A stretch of 64,000 bases of DNA from Hermetia illucens (taxonomy: Eukaryota; Arthropoda; Insecta; Diptera; Stratiomyidae), in contig NC_051851.1 of assembly GCF_905115235.1 (NCBI RefSeq), forward strand, positions 65,593,559 to 65,657,558, written 5' to 3'. How positions within the stretch are numbered: the stretch's first letter is position 1; every line of letters begins with the position of its first letter. Below, one piece after another: positions 48,558-59,669 of the stretch. The notes below the pieces were generated by a model that worked only from the letters and a program-made list of their open reading frames with translations, was not told the DNA's origin and did not search any database. Made by a program: the position numbers and the translations under genes.

Positions 48558-49972
48558 CACTAGGGATATACGAAACGATGATAGAAATATAAGCCTCATA
48601 AACGTTCACGCCCCTACAGAAGAGACTGCAGAGTCGGAGAAGGATACCTTCTACGAGGCAGTTGAGCGGACCCTCGAAGCCTGTCCCAAGAATGGGCATA
48701 TTGAAGCGATGGATCGAGTATTTTGATGAACTGCTCAACAACCAAAATATCGGCGAGTTGGAGGCCCCGCCAACTGAAAACGACGGACAAATGCTGCCAC
48801 CACCATGCATAGGAGAAACAGTCCTTTCCACCACCGGCTTAAAAACCATAAGTCGCCAGAAACCGATGGAATTAAAACCGAATTGGTTAAATATGGAGGC
48901 CACCAACTAACCAAGTAGTTCATCAACGGATGCTCAAGGTGTGAGGCAGCGAATCAATATCGGTCGACTGGCAACGAGGCATTATCTGTCTCATACATAA
49001 AAAGGGAGATATCACATAGTGCAGCAATTATAGAGGTATCACGTTGCTTAGTACCATCTATAAGATATCCTCCGCTATCTTTGTATGCCGGGTAGCCCCA
49101 TACGCCCAGAATATCATTAGCCCATACCAAAGAGACTTCCCTCCAGGCAAATCAGCAACAGATCAGATTTTCTCTCTGCGGCAAGCGATGGAAAAACTGT
49201 TGGAACATCAGTTACACCATTTTTTCGACGATTTTATAGCCGCCTATGATAGTATAGCCAGGGTAAAACTGTACACGGCCATGAGAGAATTCGGTATCCC
49301 GAAGAAATTGATAAGACTGACTAGGTTGACCCATTTAACATCAGCAACGGTCTACGTCGATAATTTCTCCTATCTAGGGTCGAAAATCACGACCGATAAT
49401 AGCTACGATGATGAAATCTGCGTACGATTGTTCCCAGCCAACAGAGCCTATTTCAGCTTACGAAAACTCTTCCGCTCGAAAGGTCTCACCATAGGGTCAA
49501 AGCTCTTACTGTGCAAGACTATAATCTTGCCAGTCCTTATGTATTCCTCGGAGACTTGGGTTCTTAGCAAGAAAAATTGCGAACTCTTCGCCGCGTTCGA
49601 GACAAGAATCCTCTGAAGAATCTTTGGCAACCTACATGAGGATGGACGATTCCGTAGTCTACATAACGACGAAATCTATGAGCGATACCATGACCGTCCG
49701 GTTGCGGATGAAATCCCGCTCAACAAGTTGCGGTGGGCGGGTCACTTAATCCGTATGTATGAGGATGATCCACGCCGGAAAGTCTATAAGGGCAATATCT
49801 AAGGTAGAAAAAGAAGACTAGGCAGACCCTTCCTGAGATGGAGCGATGGCATAGGTCAGGATGCCAGCCAGCTTGAATTGGTGGACGTTGGCGCAAATCC
49901 GGGATGTCTGGAGTTCCTTATTAAGGCCTAGGTCGGATACCGGTTGTTGCGCCGTTGATGATGATAATGATA
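48558..49972 (+). mobile_element. RTE-clade LINE, family A, internally deleted
   Basis: Begins in the endonuclease (RNISLINVHAPTEE, KDTFYEAVERTLEACP at about 48583-48690), jumps to an RT linker (WIEYFDELLNNQNIGELEAP), then RT pieces (GKSATDQIFSLRQAMEKL, DFIAAYDSIARVKLYTAM, FGIPKKLIRL). It then skips the active site to FSYLGSKITTDNSYDDEI and the thumb (RSKGLTIGSKLLLCKT, SSETWVLSKKN). C-terminal LRWAGHLIRM and RWSDGIGQDASQLELVD follow, and the 3' tail ends TTGTTGCGCCGTTGATGATGAT. Confidence 0.85.
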
Positions 49973-50929
49973 TACGATACCGTAATAGCCGTCAGATCAC
50001 GCTCTAGAAATAGCGTCGTAAATGTATTTCGAACTTTTAAAATTCCCATGAGAATTATTTTTGGACTAGACAAAGTCAGTATTTTCTCATTATAAATTAA
50101 GGTTAGAATTGCAATGAACCCAGGCGACTCGAACCCATTGTTTTTAGTGATGGAGCTATATTTTTTTGCTGCTACGTCGCTCCTTAGTTGGCTTAGGTAA
50201 AGCCGCAGCAATTTGCTGCTTCCCTCGTGCTTCAGTTTGGAGCTGCTCCGGCTGAACACAATATCACGTGAAGGATCGAGTTTGGCTAACTGCCTGATGG
50301 AGGACGATTTCCTCCAAGTGGCCGTAGCCTTTTACAAAGCGGCCAACACCACCTTTTATCACAATTGGGTTCGATCACCAAAGGATATTACTGATCGAGT
50401 GGGGGCTGATCATTTAAGGGAAGAAGAGTTCTCAGTTACTTTTTGTCTGTTCACTTCTTAATTAATAATAAAACATACACACAGTCTCTTCATCAATCCC
50501 CTAATTTCACGCATATCCATCTGTTAATAATATAATGCGCAGGATAATAAGTAAACTATAAATACCTTTGCTACCTCCATAAGATAATGATTACAGACTG
50601 TGTGCGTCCACAGGTCCAAAATAAAATTCGAAGATCCAAACTAGGGCTTTTATCACCGCTTCGGTAAACGGAAAGCACTTTTTCAGGGATTTGTCAGGTT
50701 CGGTTATAACAGTAACAATTTTTTTTTCATTCAATGATCTCCAGCATGATGTACTTACCTCCACCTAAGTGTTTACCCGGGATTATATTCATGGAGTCCT
50801 TGTTCCAACAGAATATGTTTTTTAGACCTGTTTATACGGCTGACATTCTCCTAGGTTAACGAGTATCCAGTGTGCGTTAATATACAACTGCACAAAATTC
50901 CCACCTCTATCTTTCTCTTGTCTCTTCAG
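49973..50929. other. No firm gene; one unexplained open frame
   Basis: The plus frame 50213-50458 (SSLANCLMEDDFLQVAVAFY, HNWVRSPKDITDRVG) has coding-like composition and an acceptor-like CGTGCTTCAG at its start, but I cannot assign it. It could be an exon or an eroded element. Confidence 0.25.
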
Positions 50930-51090
50930 TTGGATCAGAACCTTGAAGCGTGTTAAAGGACTTCATTCAAGACCGTAACGCTACACCACAATATACTGTA
51001 AGAGGTAATATGGTCAGCATTCCACTTGACCGTCATTATTACCGTGATTTGACTCACGACACTTGTTCACAGTTAAGCCAAGCGGACACA
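50930..51090 (-). repeat. SINE body fragment
   Basis: Matches the SINE body (GGATCAGAACCTTGAAGCGT onward) but lacks the tail, and the head is deleted apart from a few terminal bases. Confidence 0.6.
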
Positions 51091-51707
51091 TCTGTCTCCT
51101 GATTAAGGTGGTAATTATTTCCAATCAAATGTTCTCTTCATCCCGAAGGTCGTATAAACTGCACTAGATTGTCGTTGAAGAATGTCGCACAATAGAGCAT
51201 ATTTTCACAGGAAGGTCTATGAGGAAAGTACCTTAAATGGAATTAGGACTCTTTGGCATAGGATGCGGGATTTTATTCGACAGAATTTCCACGGATACGC
51301 ACATTCATCTCAATGTAAGAACCTCCAGAGACGGTTCGTGCTTGAGTATTAGGGGAAGGATAAAACCGCCTGGATCGCCAAAGCTTCTACGCAATGCTGG
51401 AGCCGTCTAGATCGATAATAGCTTACATCAGCTGTATCTTAACCACACATTTATAACCTCGGTAATACCCTTATATAGTGACTAACTACTGTTACGACAT
51501 TTGTGTCCATACAAATAGTAGCAAACTTTCAAAATAATAAAATTTTGTGGAAAGTGAACCTGAAACTTATGACTTACGTACTAAAGATTTCGATGACGAC
51601 CAATTTAAAAGTTGAACAGAGATATTTTGTTTATTCCAGGATAAATACGTTATAAAATTTCAACATATTCAGAATGCATTAAAATAGGATTTCGAGAACT
51701 CAGCAAG
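51091..51707. other. No gene recognised
   Basis: 3' flank of small-protein gene 2 and, further left, sequence of unclear origin without intact frames. Confidence 0.35.
51630..51635 (-). other. Polyadenylation signal AATAAA, family member 2
   Basis: AATAAA on the minus strand, 73 nt past the stop at 51708. Its presence at a normal distance supports the 23-nt exon 51730-51708 as the true last exon. Confidence 0.5.
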
Positions 51708-52383
51708 TTAATAGTAATCAGTACACATACCTAAAGAGAGAAATTATTTCTGTTCAAGCTTATATGCTAGCATATGTTATATAAATACCTTCAGGACAAT
51801 TTATCAATCGGAAGTGTCCCCCGGTGAAAACGTCGGTCAAAGAGCAGCAAGGTAATCCTAAACCACCTCCTGGACAATAACATCTTGAACCACACGTGAT
51901 TCTACCATCATACGGATTAGAGTAATCAAACAGCCCGCCCGTAACTCCAACCAATCCTAGATCGGGACTAGCACCTGTGCCTATTCCATGAGAACTGTAG
52001 TCCCCTCCTATTCCAAACCCACCAATACCTGTCCCATATAAACTACCATGAAAATAAGATTCACCACTTGACTCACCAGACTAACCTCCGGAGGGTGAAG
52101 ACATTCCTAATCCAGTGGTGCCGTATCCACCTAACTGCCGATGACCTGGTGAATACATGAAGCTTTGTCCGGGGCCACCGGGACCCCTCTGAGGATCAGC
52201 AAAATTGGTTAATTAATTTCATATAAACAGCCAATATCAATCACCCACCGAGCTTCCTTGAGGATTCACTATGTTTCCTGGTAGTAGGTGCCCAAATTCT
52301 GAGAAGTCCCCAGCGACAAATCTTTCAAAAGCAGTCAAATCTTCGTCTCCAAAAGTGAATTGGGTGTCTCCATGAAAAGCGCT
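51708..52383 (-). pseudogene. Small Gly-rich, Cys-ended protein, family member 2, with in-frame TAG
   Basis: Exons 52383-52249, 52188-51789 and 51730-51708 match the other two members. Intron 52248-52189 (60 bp) and intron 51788-51731 (58 bp) are GT-AG. Marks are GHLLPGNIVNPQGSS, glycine-rich runs, SNPYDGRITC, CYCPGGGLGLPCC, a GGHFRL segment and an end CPEGMCTDYY. A TAG at 52083-52081, 35 codons into the middle exon, stops the frame, yet the same frame stays intact for about 98 more codons and both splice sites are good. It is thus a young pseudogene, a sequencing error, or an allele. The exon starting 52383 follows a strong acceptor (TTTTGCAG), so a first coding exon is missing. One candidate is an ATG at 52653-52651 abutting GTAATG; this is a guess. 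AATAAA lies at 51635-51630. Confidence 0.75.
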
Positions 52384-53004
52384 CTGCAAAAGAAGAGTTA
52401 TAAATACGGAACAATTAGAAAGAGAGCGGGGCACACTTTTGCCATAGCTTATTAGTAATATGGAACTTCTGACTTGGCGTACTACAATGGATGAAGAGTT
52501 TTATTTCCACAATTAATTTTTTACAACTTGTATTTATAATTATTATTTTACTATAAAATACGAAATCAAATTTTTTTGATGATTTTTCAATAGACTTAAA
52601 ATGAACATTAAAAATCCCAATAAACAAAAGTCATAAAGTCATTTCATTACCATCCAAAAGCAACCTTGATTGATGATAATGAAATGAAAATTCAAGGTGA
52701 TCGAACCACGTTTAAAAATATTTAGCGATATACAGTCACAGGTTTTTCAGTGAATTTACAACAACTATAGTTATTGTGACTAGTAATCTCAGAGAGTAAG
52801 CTCTCCACTGCATGACACTCTGCCATAAAAGCTCCCAAACCCGTTTCAACCTGCATATCAGAAACCTATTTTGTTCCGTCAACATTTTACGTCTGAATCA
52901 GTGGAAGGTGCGCACGCTTCTCGACGACGGTATTCCAGAATGCATACTCTAACTTCAGCGAGAACTTCAATGTTATGGATTAATACTTACTTCATCTGCC
53001 GGGT

Positions 53005-53870
53005 ATGCCCCTGTGTTCTGGGACACGGGGTCAGACAAATCTAAATAGCCCAACGTTCTTCACTTACATTCTTCCTTCCCAAACAATGACAAGTCTTATC
53101 TTCCTAGGTCGCTACGCAACTTTCTCCCCTTATGACCAGAAAACTCAAGCGACCTCGAACGCCTTGAGTGTTAAACCCTTTGTCACGACGTGGTCAAAGA
53201 CTAATAAAAAAAAGCCTCGATCTGTGGCTGGTCACATTGGACATCTCATTCATTGAGGATCAAATCAGCACACCATCAGCCGCTTCGATCTGATTAAAAA
53301 TATTGCAGAAACAACCAGCGACTTTGTCACGCGGCAAAAAAGTACCAGCCACACTACCTCCTGCGTCAAATGTTACATTGTCTTGGCGATTATCTCCAGG
53401 CAACACAAACTGGTCCGAAACGACCACCCAGCCAAATATCCAGCCTTCGTGCAGGTTGTGGTGAGGATAAATACACAGAAATGTTCATTGACCTTCCGTT
53501 CGGCTCCTTCTCAAACTATTCACGCGCCCATGTGGAAAACACCCTACCCATCCGTTTCGACAATCCAAACATCGAAACAGCTTCAATGGCCACATAAAAA
53601 AAAATCAGTCGAGGAAATACGCCTCAAGCATTGCCATCAAGGAGAGTACTCGTATTGTCCCGATGCCCAAGAAAAATCTCGCCAAAATCTTCGAACAGAC
53701 TATACAATCCCACATAGACAAGTACTGTGATACCAATAACTCAAGTCCCGACTTCTAATTCCCAACCGACCTACTAACTCGATTGGGTGGACTAAAGTCC
53801 TTAACAAAAAGGCGAGGAAGAAAGCAAACGTGTGAATTCGCCCAGAGGCAATTGTAATCTCCAGCAAGGA
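53005..53870 (+). mobile_element. Jockey-clade LINE relic
   Basis: Broken frames show a gag-like zinc-region remnant (DHPAKYPAFVQV, about 53420) and an RT start MPKKNLAKIFEQTIQSHIDK at about 53665, then DFQFPTDLLTRLGG. Matches Jockey order with large deletions. Confidence 0.55.
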
Positions 53871-53884
53871 CAATTTGTTCTACG

Positions 53885-54350
53885 TATATGTATGTCGAAA
53901 CTCCACCTCCCCCGTTCATATATGATGATACACGTTTTATAGTGCACACAATTGTGAACTTTTGCAGGTTTTTCGATTGGATATGTTCTGAGATCGACAC
54001 CTTTTATACTTTTCGGGGCTCAGATTTTGAGACCTCATTTCCCTATGTTTCACCCGCTATCGAAAATAAGTCCAGATTCGAAAAGTACTAATCGAGCCCT
54101 TTCATTTGATTCCCCTCATGACCATATTCTATAAAAAAATGTACACCCCTCTTTCGCATATATGTGGAGCCCCACTTAAACCCAGCGCCAAATGATGCCA
54201 CTCGTGGGATGTAAAGAAACTCACGAGCACATATCATCACTAAATTTTGTGACAATATTCAAGATTCAACCGTTTCCGAGTGTCGGGTATAACAGACAGA
54301 CATTGAATCGATTCTAATAAGATTTTGTTACCCATAAAACCTTAAAAAGG
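53885..54350 (-). repeat. Hairpin-ended repeat, copy 4
   Basis: Ends on the plus strand with GACAGACATTGAATCGATTC then TAATAAGATTTTGT and ATAAAACCTTAAAAA, the inverse of the copy 1 start. The body includes AGCCCTTTCATTTGATTCCC, homologous to copy 1's ATCAAATCAAAGGTCTCG in inverse. Confidence 0.75.
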
Positions 54351-54354
54351 TCAA

Positions 54355-55150
54355 AGCTGACCCCGATTTAAAAGATCTAGATCTCGATGACATAACACCC
54401 AAAGGGGAGATTTGCACTGCTTTGAAGAAACAGTTCAAATTGGAGGAGTGATTGCCAGTGACTTCGATGCTTGGGTCCTTGAGTAGAAAAGGGAAAGGAA
54501 ACGAAGAGAAGCAAATGCAAGGGGGCGCAGTCTATTAAATGTGTTTGCGTAGTAAACACCTTTCGAAAAGGGGGTCTGCCTCTATCGCAGACATAGCTTT
54601 TGTCAGCCTTGCACTGGCGTATAGTATGTCGTGGTGCACCAGCCATAGCTGTGCTCAAAGCGGTTACCAAGCAATCTTCTTTGAACTATGGGTAAAGGGC
54701 CGAGAACCTTTATGACCGAAACCGATATAACACAACCATGCCTAGGAGGTGCTCATCCCCCCTTAGAATACTAAACTATTGGCGGAGTAGTGAACTGGCA
54801 AACCTTTCATCAGCTTGCCAGAGAGCCAGAAGAACAGCTCATAAGGCTGTAGTAGAATCGATAAGGGCAAACACAACGCGCCTCGCTATCCAACGGAGCA
54901 AGGCGGGATATTTTAAGGAGTTCCGAAGCGGACGTAAACCCTTAGGAGAGCGCCTACAGAATCGAGATAGGGCGATTCAGAGGCCGTTCATCTGCACAGA
55001 TTACGTGTCTCACATCACTCGCTTGTTAAAAATCATCCACGGTTATTCTGGGGAAGGAATATCTGTAAATAGATGGCAAGAGCATTGGAAATGCTAATAT
55101 CTTTTAGTGGTTCCAAAGGGCAGGTGGGGGGTAATGGGTAAAAATCCTAC
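54355..55150 (+). mobile_element. R1-clade LINE relic
   Basis: An ORF1 scrap (RDLDLDDITPKGEICTAL, about 54372) is joined to an endonuclease scrap (DFDAWVLE, NARGRSLLNVF; ASIADIAFVSLALAYSMSW in another frame). The linker frame at 54738-55094 follows (YWRSSELANLSSACQRARRT, AIQRSKAGYFKEF). The RT is not preserved. Confidence 0.65.
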
Positions 55151-55588
55151 ACACCAACGTGTATAGGCCAGTGTTTTCTAAAGATTTCCACGTCCTTAAA
55201 AAAAGAGACAGACATACAGTGAACGGATTTCACAAATAAAAAGAGGATAAAAAGAATTCACTGTATGTGCGGCAGTTCACAGTTCCAACCTGTAGGTGTA
55301 GGTGTTTAAAATGTAAGTCGGAAACCGGAAACTGAAGGTTTTGTGCATTTCTTATATAAGAATATTTCAGTGGTCATTTGTCCGATTTCTACGGAACTGG
55401 TAGTACGAGTATTTACGCATTTAGTTTGTCAGATTATTCACTTTAGTGTCACACTGACACAAACCTAAGGCCGGGCACAAGTTAAGAGGCAGTGTGGCGC
55501 AGGAAAGCTGGAGTCGAAATCGTTTGCAAGCAGGTAGACCGAAATTTCAGGCACAGTTCTATCGCCACTGTGTCAAATAATGTACGGT

Positions 55589-55695
55589 TATTTTTAAAGT
55601 TTTGTGTGAAACAAGACCTTACTCAAATCGCTTTAGTGTCTGTCCGTCTGTGTTTCTTTCCTGCGCCCGATAAATTTGCAAAAAAGTGACAAATT
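55589..55695 (+). repeat. Hairpin-ended repeat, copy 5 (5' part)
   Basis: TTTTTAAAGTTTTGTGTGAA and ACAAGACCTTACTCAAATCG followed by TGTCTGTCCGTCTGTG; about 100 bp of the family start only. Confidence 0.65.
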
Positions 55696-55849
55696 TTACC
55701 TTTCATAACATTTTTATAGTAGGAGCAATGGGACTTCTACCAAACTTACTGGTATTATGCTCTGTAGTACAGCCTATTTTACTGCTAGTTGAAGATTTTA
55801 GGATAAACTTAATGAGGCAGGCGCTTCCTAATTAATTTCTAAAAAATAT

Positions 55850-56385
55850 ATTAATAATAAACATAGTAAGATACTATTGTTAACTTTATTTAAGCAGATA
55901 TCCATCTGGAGGGTATTTTGGGGCCTAGACGCTGTAGTAGCCTTGCGATTTTTCTCAATGTTATAGACTATGTGGCTTCTGAGAACAGGTCCATGAAAGA
56001 AATTATTACTTTACCAGCCCCGCACTATTGCTCGCATTCGCAACATTCGAAATAAATTTCGAATGCCGCGAATCCTGCTGCGGCACAACCTTATGAAAAC
56101 TAATGTCAACACAATAAATGCTTTGGAAATTACTCATCGAAACCTTTCCTTTGATACCCCACATGAATATGTTCGGTGGAAGAAAACTGACACCTACTTT
56201 TGTGTAAATGGAACCTGCATCAAACTCAACGAGGAACTATATTACTTACTGCATGCGAAGGCAATTCACATTTCGCATCAATAGGAGTAACCGTTTCACA
56301 GATATAGGTGTGACAGGCAGATAGGCAGAAAGCCATTTTTAAGAAGATTTTATTCTAAACGAAACCTTAAAAACCAAATAAGGAA
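55850..56385 (-). repeat. Hairpin-ended repeat, copy 6, near full length
   Basis: Runs on the plus strand from TAATAATAAAC and GTTAACTTTATTTAAGCAGA to GACAGGCAGATAGGCAG and TTTTATTCTAAACGAAACCT. It covers the whole family length (about 530 bp) just before the exon at 56573. Confidence 0.7.
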
Positions 56386-56572
56386 ATAAATTGCAAAAAA
56401 AATGAATTTCAGAGGTCTTAAGGTGTTGGTTTACAAGGATATAACTTACTTTTTCGTTCATAAATTGTACTGGCATCACGACAACGTACAAAAGCATGTC
56501 TACACTTTTTTTTACTTTGACCGCCGCCGGCGCCGCTCAATTTTCCTAACGCTAACACTATGTAAACTGCAG

Positions 56573-57015
56573 ACTTATACCACAGAAACTGTCCAAAAGC
56601 AATTAGAAGAAGTGCGACCAACTATGCAGCTGCTGCTGTGCCAAGAATCGATACAGTTATCGTCAGATTGATTCGGAATCATATAGTGCGATCTGCTTCG
56701 CATGGTGAGAACCCTTGGGTTTCGCAGCCGTTCTACCCAAATGATGGGTATTTCGAGAAAACTCTCACGACAGGCTTCATTCCTCCCGAAGCGTTCGTGT
56801 ATCTTGACAGGAATGGTCTAATTCTTGATTCTGCCGGTGATCCGGTTATGTATCATATACATAGACGGGCCACGGACAAAAGGATAGAATACCCCCCGAA
56901 TTTGACAGTGGGGGCTCCGGGATTCAACTGGAGATACTCCAGAGCGAGAGCAATTCACATTAAGCGGGATGAAAAAGAGAAATCTTGGTACTGGTGGCTG
57001 CGGGATGCCGGTTAG
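56573..57015 (+). CDS. Last exon of an unrecognised gene
   Basis: An open frame of 146 codons ends at a TAG at 57015. It has no convincing ATG: upstream it opens just after an in-frame TAA, and a splice acceptor (AACTGCAG) precedes 56573, so I read it as a terminal exon entered two bases before a full codon. The translation has alanine/arginine-rich sequence (RRSATNYAAAA), then proline- and aromatic-rich sequence: WVSQPFYPNDGYFEK, GFIPPEAFVYLDRNG, GAPGFNWRYSRARA and a tryptophan-rich end KSWYWWLRDAG. Codon use looks coding and no repeat element covers it. I do not recognise the family. Upstream exons would lie left of the hairpin-ended repeat at 55850-56385, and I did not find them. AT-rich 3' sequence follows. 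Confidence 0.45.
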
Positions 57016-58159
57016 CGGTGGCCGTGCTCAGTTCTGCCATTTGTTTCTTGGTGGGGCTTTGTAAATATGTACACATTGAACGGGTGCTGATTTTGTCTCC
57101 AGTTGTAACTTATAAATACATACGTTATTATTCTTTGTTTTTTTTTGTATGGATGTTATTGTAAAAAAAAAGAAAATATGTGTAATATAAAATATATAAT
57201 TATGATAGTTTTAAGAACAATAATTTAAGTTAAAAGTATCTTTTGAAGCGATCAAATATTTATTATTACTTTTATATTTCTTTATTTGCCAGGCCAAGTG
57301 AATTCTGTCGGGTTTTTGACCATTTCCCGACAACTTATTGTAAAATTAGATTTTCATTTCTTACTGTTTCTCTTCTCTGTCTGTAAATCGTTATTCAAAA
57401 ATTTTGAGAGCCCACAGTGACCATTAGATTTAAGTTATTTTTGTTATTTTAAAAGATTGTTTTTTATTGTTCATTTTTCCAATCTATATACTATTGTTAC
57501 CTATTTCTTAAAAATAAAAATGATTTTAAAAACAAAAACTAAAAATAAAAAAGTGCGACCAACTCGCACGAACGACGCAACTGCACTCCCGGCTCCCATT
57601 GTTGCCCAATGATCAGCAAATTTTCTTTTTACCCTCGACCTTGAACTAAAACTTCGATGTAGGCTAGGACACTAACATAGAGCAGGCCTCATTACAACAG
57701 TAAAGTTCATTTTCATTCGCATATAGTCAGTAGCAAGCGTTAGGATTGCATTTCGCAACATGCAGCATGGGCCTGAATTATGTGTATCCACCAATAATAA
57801 ACGTTTTCTTCCTAATGTTATAATTTTTTCTATAGAAACCTTAAAATGGGTTTCGTGAGAAGTTAGAAATAGTTGATAGGATTTTGTAGATAAAATTGGG
57901 AAAATGGGGAATAAAAGTGATCAATTTTGAATTACCATATTAAAAGCAAGGAAATGATGGTGTGGAAAGGAGTTAGGTAAGTACAACGGGAATACACTGT
58001 GAAATGAATCTCATCCGCCCGCCATTAAACAAAAAGACCTAAATGATGCGGATGCCGAAATGCCATGGACACTACAAATTACGAGGTGTCGTCGCATGAA
58101 CAGCTGGAACAGTGGAACAGTGGAATGTTGTGGCATCTACACAAATTTCGCCAGCTTAA
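57016..58159. other. No gene recognised
   Basis: Very AT-rich 3' flank of the exon at 56573-57015, with several AATAAA-like runs near 57515, then unassigned sequence up to the tandem inverted-repeat elements. Confidence 0.4.
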
Positions 58160-58843
58160 AGGTACGACCGCATTTACGCTATGCGACGCGTCACGGCCGA
58201 AAGCTGTACGGATAAGATAAGCGCAATTCCGCAAGTGTGGGTACTGCCTATTAGATATGTTGGGCACCATATTCAGCTAAGCGACGCGACCCGGCCGAGT
58301 TGCCTGCCAGAGGATATTTTGCAGCGCCACGTGTCATTCCATATAGTGGACGTTAATTTTTATATCCACCTGTTAAAATGTCAAAACATGCAGCTAGCTG
58401 CTACGTTAGTGCAATATAGGGATGCTGCGTCGCAGCAGCTGTGCTGAACGTAGTGTCGCGTCACGTAGCGCAGATATGGTTATACCTTAATCAAAAAGTA
58501 CAACTCCATCAAGGCTACCAGACGCGACGCGGCCAGAAACTGCACTGCCTGTCAAAATATCTTTATATGCTTTTGTACACCGCACCGCGACATTCAGCCA
58601 AGCAACGCGACCCGTCTGACCTGCCTGGCAGAGAATACTTTGCATTGTTGCGCGCCATTTCCATATAATGAACTCATCTAACTACGACTATTTTTCAGTT
58701 TTGGTTTCTATCCACCATTTAAGATGTCAAAATTTGTAATTGGCTGCAGTTGACTACCGTACTAGTGCAATGTAGGCATGGTGTGATGCGGGAGTTGTGC
58801 TAAATGTAGTGTCGCGTCGCGTAGCGTAAATGGGGTCATACCT
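58160..58843. mobile_element. Tandem pair of GC-rich terminal-inverted-repeat elements
   Basis: Outer ends AGGTACGACCGCATTTACGC (58160) and the inverse of AGGTATGACCCCATTTACGC (ending 58843) are near-identical inverted repeats that continue into GCGACGCG motifs. Inside, a second end at about 58450-58487 and a second start at about 58496 divide the region into two related units of about 330 bp, repeated head to tail. No transposase. The class is unclear; the GCGACGCG-type ends and short size suggest a MITE. Confidence 0.7.
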
Positions 58844-59043
58844 TCAAAAGTTTAATCACTCGAGCAGCTGAATGAATGTTAAAAAAAAAAAAGTACAAAA
58901 GCCAAACAAGGAACCATTTCACTCGATAAGCAAGAATACTGTTCCATGTTTGTCGCAGGACGCTCAGAATCAGTTTTGGACAACGTTTCTGACATAAGTT
59001 AAAGTTAGAGTTGCCATACATAAACATATATTGATAAATACCA

Positions 59044-59049
59044 TTTATT
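59044..59049 (-). other. Polyadenylation signal AATAAA, family member 3
   Basis: AATAAA on the minus strand only 29 nt past the stop codon, implying a very short 3' untranslated region. Confidence 0.5.
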
Positions 59050-59077
59050 AGACTCAAATCCTAAACTTCACACTTTT

Positions 59078-59669
59078 TCAATAAAAATCATGACAAAGTC
59101 CTCCCGGACAACGTCTTAAGCGAAAATGTCCACCCAATGTCGTGTCCATGAAGGAACAATTTGGCAGTCCAATGCCTGCGCCAGGACACCACTGACTAGT
59201 TGCGGATCCATACCTAGGATCGTAAGGATTTGCGCCGCAATCACCGTGAAAATAATTAGACACTCTAGGAAATCCACGTCGCAGCCACCTTGGGTCGATA
59301 TCCATATCGTAATCTTCATCATAATGCCCGAAAGGTGGCAGTCCGTTACTACAGCAAAGATCCTGCATTTCCATACCACCACGAGCACGCTGCAATTTCG
59401 AGAAGAGTATCGTGAGAACTATGTGAAAATCAGGAAAAGTCAAACTCTTACACTCACGCCTACTGGATTTACAACATTTCCAGGCAACAAATGACCAATC
59501 ATTCTCCCGTTAACTGTTATGGGATAATCGTAGTCATACCCGCGTGACCTGTACGGATAATACATGTCATCCTCACGATATAGTTCATGCTGGAAACAGA
59601 TTTATACAAATTTCATGACATATTAGCCTGTCAAAATTTGCTTACCATTCTTGGGCGATAGCGACTCAT
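59078..59669 (-). CDS. Small Tyr-rich, Cys-ended protein, family member 3
   Basis: Exons 59669-59646 (8 codons, MSRYRPRM), 59589-59458 and 59389-59078 give 155 residues. Introns of 56 and 68 bp are GT-AG, phase 0. The second exon is rich in tyrosine and aspartate (YDYDYP) and ends GHLLPGNVVNPVG, the family box. The third holds NPYDPRYGS, WCPGAGIGLPNC, a GGHFRL segment and the end CPGGLCHDFY. It lacks the glycine repeats of the other two and has an acidic DEDYDMDID stretch instead. The C-terminal tail that sits on a separate 23-nt exon in the two paralogues is part of the last large exon here. AATAAA lies 29 nt past the stop. Function unknown; I see no signal peptide or membrane segment. Confidence 0.85.

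Noticed and set aside
52081-52083. A 43-nt intron hiding the TAG in gene 2
   Set aside because: A GTTAGT-to-GGTAG intron there would be shorter than any other seen here and would shift the conserved downstream frame.
52405-52434. Signal-peptide-like N-terminus (SNCSVFITLLLQ) for small-protein gene 2
   Set aside because: It starts with GTG and is the polypyrimidine tract of a strong splice acceptor read as protein.
56063-56281. 73-codon plus frame
   Set aside because: Lies wholly inside copy 6 of the hairpin-ended repeat.
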